NCBI RefSeq assembly: GCF_921293095.1
Contig: NC_060246.1
Span: 86,673,030-86,737,029 of the forward strand
DNA length: 64,000 nt
Direction: 5' to 3'
From: Ischnura elegans
Lineage: Eukaryota > Arthropoda > Insecta > Odonata > Coenagrionidae
Below the pieces are notes generated by a model. That model was given only the letters and a program-made list of their open reading frames with translations. It had not been told where the DNA came from and did no database searches. Positions 49,976 to 61,673 of this stretch are shown piece by piece (the first letter of the stretch is position 1; every line of letters starts with the position of its first letter). The position numbers and the translations under genes are program-made.

Positions 49976-50420
49976 AGCAATTTTGGACAAAACTTAGGGC
50001 AAATTTCATTTCATACTTTGCATAAAAATTTTCAAACAGCATTTTGCTCATTCAAATGAAGTTATTCATAATTTTATGGATAAAAAATCTTTCTTTTGCG
50101 AAGTAGTGTTCTCAGTCTTTCTCAATTTGTAAAAGACGATTGTTTTGCTGAATTAGTTAATAGCATATGCCAACCTTTTTACTTCCAGAAACAAATGGAA
50201 TCATATGATACCGGAGATCATGCAACATTTTTTACGATGAAACTTTCTTATTCGCTGAGACCCGCGTATAATTTTGAAAATGAATCACAAAGCGGTGATC
50301 ATATTCGCAAAAGTAATCATTTCTCTATTACACGCATGAGCTAATAGATTTAAAAAAATACAATTGCCATGAAAAATCACTTAATCAGTTTCTTAATTTA
50401 TCCTCCATTTCTCCTCGCAG

Positions 50421-50623
50421 TTCGGCGTCTCAATGCACGACGACGACCAACGGGAGCATCGGGGAGGACACGGACAGCTTCCCGGAGCGTGGTGACGACG
50501 GCTTCGGCGTGGAGCCCGCCTCATACCGGGTGGTCATGCTGGGGGCTTCGGGAGTGGGCAAGACGGCGCTCACCACGCAGTTCACCACATCCGAGTACAT
50601 GTGCGCCTACGACGCCTCCCTCG
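50421..50623 (+). CDS. Rgk: RGK-family small GTPase, P-loop exon
   Basis: This exon follows a strong acceptor (TTTCTCCTCGCAG ending at 50420) and ends at TCG|GTGAGT (50623/50624). Its first base completes Ser101, then residues 102-168 follow, with one base left over for a glycine codon. Residues 102-135 are a Thr/Ser and acidic linker. The G domain begins at RVVMLGASGVGKTALTTQF (residues 137-155), with the nucleotide-binding P-loop GASGVGKT at residues 142-149 (50542-50565). TSEYMCAYDASL (157-168) matches the switch I neighbourhood of insect RGK proteins, which lack the usual Ras effector residues. The remaining G motifs (DxWE/G-like G3, NKxD G4, SA G5) and the basic C-terminal calmodulin-binding tail are absent here and must lie past 64000. 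The exon belongs to the same gene as 22215-22519: the strand and phase agree, and the residues join without a break. No other gene lies between them on this strand. Confidence 0.92.
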
Positions 50624-50629
50624 GTGAGT

Positions 50630-53600
50630 TCATCCCATTAAGAAATCCCTTAGCTTAGAAAAATTTCTTCTTTCTGTATAGAATATTTTCACTCTATGAA
50701 ATTAGTAATAAAGCGAATATGAGCCATCGGGTAATCAAATCAAGTTAGTGGCTGGGTGAAGGTTGACCCCATTGATCACAACACGTCAAGGTGTGAGAGC
50801 GGAAAAAAAACCTTGATCCTAGAAAAGAAAAGTTGGTGCGGCAGGCAAGATTTAGTGTAGAATATTTGAAATATGCATCTATAAAGGAAAAAAAAAACTC
50901 TTCCTCGAATATCTATTGCTGGCTCTAGCATTTTCTACCCTGAGGGTAATTAAAATTTGTGTTAAACCTGATGATTACGAATCTAACTTAACTGAGGGCA
51001 GTGCTTAAATAATATGTTGTTTTTTATAAAACTCTCTCAGAAAATGAGGAGAGGGTTGCTTTCCACAGTAAATAATTAACCGTGAAAGACTTCAAAAACT
51101 TAATGAAACTTACGCATCGATGGCTAAAAAATAACATTATTTTAAATTAATTTTCATTGCATTCAGAATTTTATAGTATTATCATTATTGATTCGATTCC
51201 AAATTAGCATCACTACAATCTCTGAATCCTATAATTGGCTCATTAATGGGTCATCTAGGTACATCTTAATTTGTTTCAGCAACGTGAAGCAATGCATTTA
51301 ACGAATACCATTCAATTAGGTGCCATGAAGATGACAATGCTATTACAAATAAATCCTCCTAATACTCTCCTTCCTAAAAGACGAGATTACCACCACTAAG
51401 CCTCTTTTAAGCAACAGTAACCCGAGGAGCCAAAGGAATATTTCGAGAAAATGTGATCCTTAATGCCCTTTGCCGCCATTGAGTTCAATCCAAACGGTAT
51501 TTGCCAACAATTCATCGCTGGAAGCATTATCTGCATCTGACCCGAGGGGAAAATTTTCCTTGATTCCGTGGAGCATAATTACCCAAGCCAACGGCGAATG
51601 CACCACCACAAATACGGCTTCAACTAATCACACCGGTTCGTAACTCACAACTCGAATAACGGAAAGGCGGGATTTTGCATGCAAGGTTACTCTTAAAATC
51701 CGGAAAAGCGGCGTTCCCCGCGAGTCATGACGTGACGTTGAGACGCTTTGCCGTTGAGTCCGGGTTTAAACACGGTACGGCACGAAACGGGGTCAAATGA
51801 GGCAGACAGGTTTAAGGAGAGACGGGGTGGGACGACTACCGTGAACGTAGAGTGGCTGAAGCATAGGGAACACTAGGGATAAATTGCCTTCGATGGAAAG
51901 TTGAGGTATCTGTATAAAAATTCTTTCTGGGTGCTGCCAAAAGTTATCTTGTGAAATTATCACCATGAACGGAATCTTTGGCAGTGATTATACAATGTGG
52001 TGTTGTGTGTCAACATTAAATTAGTCGATTTGTGCCCTCCCCCCTATTGATAGCCGATGAGATGGAGTCAAGGATTCACCTAGAGGTCTCAAAGTTTTTA
52101 GGCCTTATATTTGATCAGTCCCACAACTTTATTTCATTGGGCCATATGGATTTTTTTAAATCACTTTTTCCGAACCACCCTAATGTCCGAAATACATGCC
52201 ACAACCATTAATATTTATAAATATTTCTGCAGCATAACATATTTCAGTGTACGGCGTTATTTCACTCATTACGCATTTTTACACCCATATCACAACAATA
52301 TATTTTGGTCTAAAACTTGTGTGATAAAGGGTCATGCTACTGCTTCACGTTATAAAGTAGAATAATTGCTTAAATGCTGGAGATAAATCAAGTTGTTGCC
52401 TGCTCAATTACAGTTTTACTTCTAAGTTTTAAATTTTTAGTTGCCAGTTTGACCTTAAAATAAATCAAATAAAATTAGGCGACTAATGAAATTTTAAACT
52501 AATTTCTATTAATCATGAGTAATATTTCAAGAGTTCGAAACCGATTTTGTACCGTAAAGAGCATTTAAACCTGCGCAACGTAGTACAGTAATTCATTTCG
52601 CCATAATCAAGGAAATTTGACGCTTTCACATGGGAATTGCACATAAAACTAATTGAACATCGTGAAATTGGCGTTGCCTGCGCTTAATACGCATTTTTTA
52701 AAACGTGTCCATAAAATGTAATTGTCGCAGCGCACAGGTTCCTGCGATACAGATAACTACTTCTAGCCATTTGAAAACCATGCATTCCATTTAACACATA
52801 CATAGTATTTTTAAGCGTATGTTTAGAAGGGTCCGGCTTCACTTCGCCGAATTTATTTACATTTACATTCGTACTTTTCTATTAAACTTTAATATTTTTT
52901 AATGTTTCACCATTAAGATGAATTATCAGTTACCTACAGTTACAGTAGAGAATTATTGTTTGTTTTTGATTGAGTATTGTGTAAACCTAGACACGCATGG
53001 TTTTTATAAATAAATAATCGTGAAAATAACGCGTGCATCTAAATTATGCAAAAGAAGAACTTAATGAGATGTAAAATAAATTAGTAATTAATATTTAGAC
53101 TTAAAATATGAATAAAAAAATTATATTGCTGGGAATTGTTCTACTATTTTCCTTTAAAAGTTAAAAAAAACGTCAAGCAAAAGTCATGTCTGGATTAAGG
53201 CTAGGATATGATGGGTAGGGTTGACATAGGACGTTTACTTTTAAAATTTTGTTTCATATGAATATAGTGACTCAGAAAGGAGTTTTTGAAATAGATGTTC
53301 GTTGCAAATGAATGTGTTAGAATCTACAACGAATTTTTTAAATTTCAATTTGTTCCAGTTCCATTATCAGACCTTCGGATACTCTGTGGAAAATGTTTGG
53401 CGCAAAATCGCTCGTGTGTTTGGCATTAAGGAGATTTTTCAGGAGAGGGCAGGTTTTGTCCTCGTTATTGAAGTACTTTAAAGGGCCCTTTGTGCAAATC
53501 ACGAAATTTCTTCCCTTCTGCTGGGAAGATGAGGTGTTACAAATATTAAATTTTAGGTCGTCAATTTCAGACTTAAAATATCTACTAATCTGACCTTTGC

Positions 53601-54239
53601 CATTTTCTAAGAATTTGGAAAGACTACGGAGGGGATAAAAACGCTGCCTTGAGGGAACCGGCAATCGGATACATTTTATGAGATATCAAAAAGAAAAGAA
53701 CTATAGGAACGCCACTTTGCGTCTTCATCTTTCATAGGTTGACAAGAATAAAACCTTGAAAGGATAATTGATTTATTTTATCATTTCCTATTTGCCTTAA
53801 CCCTCGTGTTCTCAGCGTAATACTTTTTTGACTGTTTATAATTTTAATAGCATATAGTTCATTCACTGAAATACATATGAGTTCTAGCGCTTTCAGTTTT
53901 GATCACTTTCTGATTACTACATTTCTTTTGTTGACCGCTTTATATTCAAGTAGGTAAAATATCTGTAACTACTTGCGTAGTGTCAGTTATATCCTGAAAA
54001 AGTTGTTCGCTCTTTTCATGTATATTTTTCCCTTTCTACAATATTTGGATTTTATAAAGACATTGTGCTCTTACAAATGACCACTTTTCAAGAGATGAAG
54101 ATTCTGAAAAAAGTACCAGCTATGCAAATTCATGAATTTATCCCAAGGCTATTATAGGATTGAAATTTGTTGCCTCAACCACCTTATTTTTTATTTTGTT
54201 ATGCAAGCTGTTTGGCCTGAACTAGAATACATCTGACAT
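50630..54239. other. Intronic DNA without gene or bounded repeat
   Basis: The part at 51440-51860 is of balanced composition and repeat-free by eye, the rest AT-rich. No exon for the missing G-domain motifs was seen. Confidence 0.5.
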
Positions 54240-54652
54240 GGGAAGTCCCTCAAGTATCACCACCAGATCTCGTTCAAATTTTGCTAGGGGATAGGAAATG
54301 GATACACATGAGGTGTAGTTTTTGTTTCAGCCACCAACGCTTACTACTGTTCGAGATATCATCGAGAAAAAGTACCGGAAAAGTTATGCACCCTCAGAAC
54401 ACAATATACTGCTCTTCATTCTAGAAACGGAATATGCAGGTCTAATTTTCTCGATGGGAAGCATATTTTTTATTCTGAATTTTACGATACGGTTTGTATA
54501 AATTAAGGTGTTTTCCTGTACCTTCGTGGCTAATATCTCGAAAAATATTGGGTGTTGGTGGCTGAAGCCAGTACTAATACTCATGGGTATACATTTCCTA
54601 TCACCCAGCAAAATTTGAAAGAGATCTGGTGGTGAAACTAGATGGACTTACC
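54240..54652. mobile_element. Long-arm foldback element (413 bp)
   Basis: Left arm 54240-54375 and right arm 54518-54652 are diverged reverse complements over about 135 bases. Shared blocks, read inward, include TCACCACCAGATCTC, TTCAAATTTTGCT, GATAGGAAATG, TTCAGCCACCAAC and CGAGATAT. Weaker similarity (GTACCGGAAAA / GTACAGGAAAA) carries on inward. The arms are long for a MITE and resemble Foldback or MULE-like structures. No convincing target duplication was found. Confidence 0.72.
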
Positions 54653-55260
54653 TTGTAAGGCTAAGATTATCCCTGTCATCTGTAGATGTATGATTAGTGG
54701 CTAATCTAGAGAGAAGGCTACGGGTCTTCATTTTGAATTGGTAGTACCAATCGGAACTGTACCTGACCTCAACGATAAATTGTAATATAAAATAAAGGAA
54801 TGATTCTAAAAGCTAAATAAATATTTATTAAATAAATTTTCCAAATATTTGAAAAAAGGAAAATATAACGAATTGAAGAAAATATCTCATCACATCGTCC
54901 CGACATGGATGAAAAAAGGTTAATTTTAGCGCAAATGAGGGACAGCGGTGAATTATTCCAAAACAATTGAAGCGCCGTAGGCACGTTTCCACCGTCCCGG
55001 TAAGCCAAGTTCACCACAACCTGCCAGTTAGCAATACACAAATATTGTCCGCATCTGCTTGCGCTATTTGTGTGGTGTGTTGTTAGTGACAGCAGAAACT
55101 AAAATACTAAATTGAAATCATTGATACATTCACATTATTAGCAGAAATTCAAATGTAATTTTTTTACATATTCTATGATAATTTGTCCTTTTATTTCTTT
55201 TTCCTCAATGATTTTATTATTTTTTCCAATGAAAGCAGCAATTTTTAATATTATGTTGTG

Positions 55261-55585
55261 TTTTCTTTTCCTTTGGCACTTTTTTAATTTATTACTTCTT
55301 AATGATGGCTCGGAGTATAGGTCTGAGAATGATATGCAAAATTGTTTGCCATCGTTTTGATATATTTCTTACATCTTCTTCATTGCGATGTATTATAATG
55401 TTTGGAATAAATTGACAAATTAAATAGATAAACAAATGAAACTATTGTAATCATTATAATTCATAGCTCTGAAGAAGATATAAGCCATATACCGAAACAT
55501 TGTCAAACAATTTTGCATGCCATTCTCAGGCCAATACTAAGAGACATTAACCATCATTAAACAATTGGCGTCAAGAAAAAGAAAT
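55261..55585. mobile_element. Foldback element (about 325 bp)
   Basis: Left arm 55261-55354 (TTAATGATGG, CTGAGAATGATATGC, AAAATTGTTTG) matches right arm 55499-55585 read inward (TTAATGATGG, CTGAGAATGGCATGC, AAAATTGTTTG). The roughly 145-base spacer ends in a CTGAAGA..CCGAAAC segment. Moderately diverged and probably old. Confidence 0.65.
55469..55499 (+). other. Hammerhead-like core (locus 4), in a foldback spacer
   Basis: CTGAAGA (exact CUGANGA), then TATA-AGCCA-TATA as a possible stem II, then CCGAAAC with an exact GAAA. The core residues are all present. The stem I and III strands and the cleavage site were not established. Confidence 0.3.
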
Positions 55586-56846
55586 CGATTTATTTTTTTG
55601 TAATGGTTGGCCATATTTTTTAAATATTATTCAATTGAAACATGAAAACATTAAAACTAGAAGAATTAAATACGTAGGATAGGCTCGTAGAAAAGTTGGT
55701 TGAAGAGGCCATTTGTATGAGGTTGGAATTGAACATTGGCGACAAGTTTTTTTTTCGCTCGGTTACTTCCTCGCCCATCGTCCCCTTTTTCTGACGAAGG
55801 AGTGGAAATCTGTTCACTTGAGCCACGCCCCAAGTCACGCCCGCGGCATTTCACGAGAAATTTCAACCTCGGGAGGATCCAGTGACTCCGGGCGGGGGAA
55901 GTCCGGATAGCTTCCGTTTGCGTACCCGCGAGAGTTTCCTGAGTGGAATTCAAGCCCGCCATGCCTCTAGACGGTGATGCGAAATTAATTTGAGTGGGAA
56001 AAAAAACTTATACTCCCTTTTTGGAAGAGCTTAAACGAGGAAGAAATCTCTCGCGAGTGGAAGATCAAAGGAAAACGTGTTTACGGGAAGGCCCGTAAAT
56101 AGAAAAAAATCTGAAGAAATGGGTACGTGTTATTGAATATTTATAAGGGGCTGCTCTGATGGTGTGGGAGCTTATGACCGTTTAGTGGAGGACCTTTGTG
56201 CGGTTGAAACAGGAAACCCAATTTTTAGAACGATGGGAAACTTGAGGAATGGGTGTGAATGATGCAAAAATTCAGTGAATTTCACGGTCATTTCAATTTT
56301 TTCCTTATCAAGTTTTTGAAATTTAAACTTCAAGGGCTTGGAATCTATATGTGCTATTTGAAAACTTTTATCCGCCCGGGCAGTATATGTGATAAAAGAT
56401 GGTCGAAGCATACATCAAATAATAAATATTTTACGCGTTAGTGATGCATATGCTCATTCTGAAAATATTTAAAGGTAATATCCGCTACTTTGAAGTCATG
56501 TTAATTCAGTAAACATTAAGTTCACCGCTTTATTTGATATTCGTATGAAACACTACACAGCTTACATTTCATCTCTTTGATTACTAACTGTGTCATACTA
56601 GGACAATCTGTGGGATTTTAAACCATCTAAAGCAAGGGAATTCTTCCACCTGTATGAATAAGCGCAACCTAGGTAGTATTATTTAAAGAGTTGGATACAA
56701 TGAGGAAAGTATACCAAGCTAATAGCGTTGTTGATCGAAATAAACTATGTATTTTTTTTAAACTTCTCTGTTGTATTGATACTGAGGGAAAAATACTGAC
56801 CATTAGAAAGAAGTGTATCCTGTTTCTTAAAAAGATTTACTCCAAA

Positions 56847-56991
56847 AAGATACCATTGTGAAAATGAAAAAGCAGGAGCAATTTCCACAATTTTAGGAAA
56901 AATTGTGGAAATTGCTCCTGCTTTTTCATTTTCATTATGTCACGTTTCCACTCCATCTCGCCTGAAACCTCAGACTATAAGATACCATTGT
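56847..56991. other. Perfect 36-bp-arm hairpin within a 119-bp insert flanked by 13-bp direct repeats
   Basis: Arms 56859-56894 and 56899-56934 are exact reverse complements around the 4-base loop AGGA. The left arm contains AAAAGCAGGAGCAATTTCC. The direct repeat AAGATACCATTGT occurs at 56847-56859 and 56979-56991 and brackets the hairpin plus 45 further bases. Perfect arms mean either recent origin or selection. The 13-bp repeat is the size of a retrotransposition target duplication, but no poly-A tail is seen. It could also be a pre-miRNA-like transcript, though perfect pairing is unusual for one. Confidence 0.8.
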
Positions 56992-57341
56992 ATTGCCTGA
57001 GACACTGACAAAAATTTGGTGAGAAGATAATACCTTGATGATTGCTTATAAAATTCAAATATTCTAGCAAATTTAAACGACAAATTATGCTTTAAAATGT
57101 CTCCCATAAGTCACTACTCATGATGGCCTTGTGTCTGAGATTATGCAGGAATCACTGCATTCAAGTAAAAGAGTAGTAAAATTTCGGTTGAAAATAATTG
57201 ATTATTCATAATATGATCAAAAGTTTCTGGAGTTTTGGCCAAATGATTCAACTTCAGGAATTTTGATCATTTATAAATAGAGGTCAAGACAAGAAAAAAA
57301 ATTATTTATGATCTCCGTTGAATCCTAGATAATTCCTGCAG

Positions 57342-57395
57342 GTGACAGTTTAGATGTTGAGCAAACATGTGACATTCTAGATTTTGAGCAAACAT
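57342..57395 (+). repeat. 27-bp tandem duplication
   Basis: GTGACA(G/T)T.TAGAT followed by GTTGAGCAAACAT/TTTGAGCAAACAT occurs twice back to back with few differences. Confidence 0.65.
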
Positions 57396-57667
57396 CCATT
57401 CACGCATTCACTTTGAGAGCAGGGCGTTATTACACGTGTTTGACCTATTATGATGTGCACATCATTTTTCTTTGTTCTAATACGACTATTAGAATCAGAA
57501 TATTCATATTATGATTTCTACATGATTTGTGGCTGTAAATTCACAAATACCAAAATAAATTTCTTGGCCAGAGTGTCGTTTTCTTTCAATAAATAATTGA
57601 AGGCCATTTTTGTATACCAAGAAGACTATTTGCTGGTGGCTGATGAAAACGATATAAGATATTTCAT

Positions 57668-57702
57668 GGCTTTTGTGATATCTATTGAGGATCTTCATCA
57701 GT
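57668..57702 (-). other. Hammerhead-like relic (locus 5)
   Basis: On the minus strand an exact CTGATGA is followed by AGATCCTCAATAGATATC (stem-loop-like) and then ACAAAAG in place of GAAAC. Half the core is intact, half is decayed. Confidence 0.22.
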
Positions 57703-59354
57703 CACGAATACACTTGTAATGAAAGGTTCAATGACATATCGATCGGCTTTCGTTCAACTACCTTAGAAAGTCTGAGGAAAAATATTCTCATGAGTCACGT
57801 ATTCAGAGAAACAAATAATGGGGTTGTTCAAGGCGAATTTTGATGGACTAGCATATCCTTAATAAGGCGTAATGGCTAGTATTTTAGAATTTTAGCTATT
57901 TGTTTATGTAAAGGATATGAAATTGTATTAAAGTTTATTGATTCAAATAGGGGGATTTTTATTTGTTTCGTTGTTTAGGTGAGGGTGCTGTGTTTACAAT
58001 TTTGATTTTTTTTACTTAATTTCAAGTTTCCGACACAATTAGTGTGGTACTTGATGATACCTTGTTCATGTAATATTACATATGGGACCCTTTTGCTCGA
58101 TTTTACGGTGGGATGGAATTGAAGCACCGCATTTTAAGCGGTAGTGGGTGGTGTAGCACGATGTTTAGTATTATTATTAAACCTGATTTAGCTATCTACA
58201 GTATGTTGATTGCAATACCAGTCGGCAATGACGAAATCTCGCTGCTATTATCAATACAGAGGTGTCTCAAGAGAGTCAATGCACTTATTGGTAGCAGAGA
58301 TAAGAAAGCAAAAGAAGTGATGGCTGCAAGGTAAAAACTTTATCATCTCCTCCTCCATTCTTTTCGTGGGAATTAAATAAAATTTCGGATTGCGATCGAT
58401 CCTTAATACTTAAAGAAATGAAAAAATGGAATTTGAAATGAATCTGTAATCAATTAATTGTAATCTTAAGTTGCAAATTGTGATTAGTTGCATTCTTAGG
58501 TTTATCAAAGTTTTCCTCTTGTGATACATGCATATTCATCGATTCCTTCTGCGTTCAAAGTTTACCTACTTCAAATTCGTTGATAGGTCGAATAAAAACC
58601 TCATTACACTCGTAGTATTCGAAGTACTTCGCATTCGATGTCCGCAGTCGAGCTTAACGGTCGACTGACGTAGCAGCCAACTTTGACCTAGGAACAAAAA
58701 ATAAGTATTATAAGTTGTATCTGATGGTGATAAAAATCTGGAAGCAAATTAGGTGGATGAGGAACGTGAAGTGTGCGGGAGCATCAAGATAATTGGTTGG
58801 TTGAGGTTAGAAATTTACCTCAAGAAAAACAGAAAAGGAATTAATAGTGGAAAAAACCCTCTAATGTTTGTCCTAAGAACTCTTATGGCTTTGATAGAGC
58901 ATAAGATTTGAACCAGTATGGATGGTTTCTGGTATATTTTAAGCCTGCATCTTGATCGGAATTGAAATTCATTATAATGCAAAAAATGCCACTGGTTACG
59001 TAATAGAACCATTTGCGATTGTCTTACCGCAGACCACTACGCTACCTTCTTGCGACAAGTTTACTGAGCTTTAAGGCCTTAGGCATAGGCTTCATTGCCT
59101 TTACTAAGCTTCATGGCCCTTGCTGTTCATTCAAGACTGCAATACAAGGGAGGTTAGACTTCCAAGAACCCACCAGTCATGGCGTAGGTTTCAAATGCAT
59201 CACTTACCACCAAGCGCGGCCCACGCGCAGGCTTGAGGTTGCGGCATCCAGGAGAACTATTCTCGCTTGCCTCTCCATCTTAAAAAAATAGACCGCGAGG
59301 GCCAAACATAAAGCACCATGAGCCTCTGTCTGAGGTTGCCACGGGAAACTAATA

Positions 59355-59440
59355 AACCTGTATAGCTCAGTCATCTGCGTAAACTCAAAGACCCGTGGTT
59401 CCATCTCTGATCCAGAGGAATCTTTTCTCATGGGAATAAA
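59355..59440 (+). mobile_element. SINE family C tRNA-like head
   Basis: The block TAGCTCAGTCATCTGCGTAA, then CCCGTGGTTCCATCTCTGATCC, then GGAATCTTTTCTCATGGG corresponds, in the opposite orientation, to the tRNA-like parts of the two units at 35.1-35.8 kb (ATCTGCGTA, CCGTGGTTCGA, GAATTTTCC). Only the head region is clear. Confidence 0.55.
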
Positions 59441-60430
59441 TGAGAAGCATAACCCGGTTAGAGGAGTACAGGGTAAATGGATAAGATGAAGGGAGACAGG
59501 TCGTTAGTCGAACAAAGGAGAAAAAAAGTCTGAGATTGGAAGCCTTTGAAGAGATGTTATAGACCCATTTAAAGCAACTTAACTTGGCCTACTTTCGCTC
59601 ACCATGCAGTAGTAGAAAAATATAAGACATATTCCCTCAATCACCAACTGTGCATTAATCGTAAAATCGATTTAAGAGAACTTAAATATTTGATTTAATG
59701 GATATAAAATATCTTCCTTGCTGATGGTTAATCTCATGGGGAATTTTGATTTTTCTCATAGATAAAAATTCTTACAGATAGAGGTAGATAGATCTTAAGT
59801 CGAATCACACCATTTTAAGTTGCTGTGAAATAACCAGCCTCTTTATGTGTTTTCAAACTCTATATTTGCACGAAGTTATGGTTTTGTAAACAAGGCTTTA
59901 AGGTGGTAAATGTTTTTCCGTTCAAACCCACCATTAAAGTAGATTACTTGCAATAATTATAAGATGAATCAATTAACATGGATTTTGGTGCTTCATCAAT
60001 CTCGCCAAGAATTGTTCCAATATCTCCGGTCTATTTCATTTTTTAGAAAACCAAGTTAAAGAATAGGATAGATAATGGGGAACGTCAGGGAAAAATCTAC
60101 TAACGCATCGCTGCCAGGCTGCGCCTTATGCAGGCGGCGCTAACTGTTCATCTTGCCTTTGTGAGGGAGAGGTTTTCCGTCAAATAAACCCTCATGCTCG
60201 AGTGAGTTCGCATGATTGATTGTTGCCGGTATGCCACTTCGACGTGATCGAAGGGATATTTCGAATTCCTCAATGACAACAGCTCACCAAATAGCTGCTG
60301 AAAGGTGATTAAAAAGAGTGGGTAGCTCTTTATGAGGCAGAATACACTAAACGCTCCCAGTGGTGGATTATTTACTATAATAATATATGACCTGAGAAGT
60401 TTGTATATTTTTATAGTAAATACTTAAAAT

Positions 60431-61673
60431 CCCCCCCTACGAGAAAAGATAAAGGGTTTGCTTCTTATTTTTTTTTTAATCCACACATCTCGTTAACTGC
60501 GCCGGTCGACTGGAACTCCTTTTCGACGGTTGAGTGGATACTATTCGTCATAAATCACTTTTTGCCCTATAGAGGTTTAGCAACAATTACCAACTACATC
60601 ATCTTTAACTATTGAATGCCATAAAATCTCTTATTGGGAATACGGTCGCAAGGTTGTCATAACTGACATTTTTGCATGTTGATGACTTTAGATAACATGA
60701 GAATTTTACGTTCACGAATACTGTCGTCATAATTTTTTTGGCAGACTTAATGCTGTAGCAAAAAGGCATTTTTGTCCAAAATAGCCGTAAATAAAAAGCA
60801 TCCATTCATTTTGATTAGGGTACACGGAATTTTTCATGTCTGAATCATTGGACGCTGTATTTGACTGCTTTCGTTATAAAAAAATGGAAAAGAAACATTG
60901 TATTCATTAATATGTATAAAGATAGGTAATATATGCCATATTTATATTCTGACGCAATCATTAGCCATTCACTGAATGATTATACAAATTTATTTCTCTT
61001 TAAATGTATAATTTGTTTACGATGCTATGAAATTCTGTGTATATAAAAAAGGTTAGCATAGTTAGGCTTCTTTAACTTAAATTATGGGTAACTCTGCATA
61101 TACTATAATCAACAAAAAGTAATCATTTTAATCTACTCCTTTACTAGTTTCAAAGTCAGCATACTTAGAGACGCTTTTAAGTAAAGAGACATTCACAATG
61201 TTCATAGTTTTACAATGATTAGTAGTACAATTACACTACACCAAAGTTGAGGAATATTTTGTCATGACTTTTCATTGCCATCAACTAAATTTCAATTAAA
61301 CTATTCTTTTAATTTTTTCTACAAATTCCTGGCAGCTAATTGTTTAAGCATGATCATGATGGTTTCTTCCTTATCTCGTAGAGCTTGATAGTCCCATGAG
61401 AAATGACTATCAGGTGAGTATAGTACTAAAATTACTAAAATTTCAATGGCCCTCGACAAATTGACAGTATTGCATTTCGCTATCAATACCAGACCTCAAA
61501 CTATTCGCCTCTCAACCTAGAGATCAGGACTGATAAAATTGAAGGTTTTTTTTTCAATTTCCCTAGTTTCAAAGGAATTCCCCCTATGAGAAAAGATATT
61601 GGGCTTGCCTCTCATTTTTTAATGGATATCTTCACATCTCGTTAACTGCGCCGGTCGACTGGAACACCTTTTC
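60431..61673 (+). repeat. Pair of well-matched repeat copies 1.15 kb apart
   Basis: Copies at 60431-60532 and 61579-61673 share CCCCCTA.GAGAAAAGAT, GGG.TTGC.TCT and an almost identical CACATCTCGTTAACTGCGCC then GGTCGACTGGAAC. The level of identity in the second half is higher than in most other repeats of the window. Confidence 0.65.

Larger units (their letters stand above)
22520..50420 (+). other. 27.9-kb phase-2 intron of the Rgk gene
   Basis: The donor is GTGAGT at 22520-22525. The acceptor is a pyrimidine tract with CGCAG at 50406-50420. The intron splits codon 101 after its second base. It is packed with repeats (SINEs, MITEs, a LINE relic, tandem duplications), described separately. 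Long first coding introns commonly hold cis-regulatory DNA; none is demonstrated here. Confidence 0.85.

Noticed and set aside
59204-59431. 75-codon minus-strand ORF with a GTAAGT-like end near 59204
   Set aside because: Half of it is the SINE-like unit at 59.4 kb; the remaining 24 codons are too short to call an exon.
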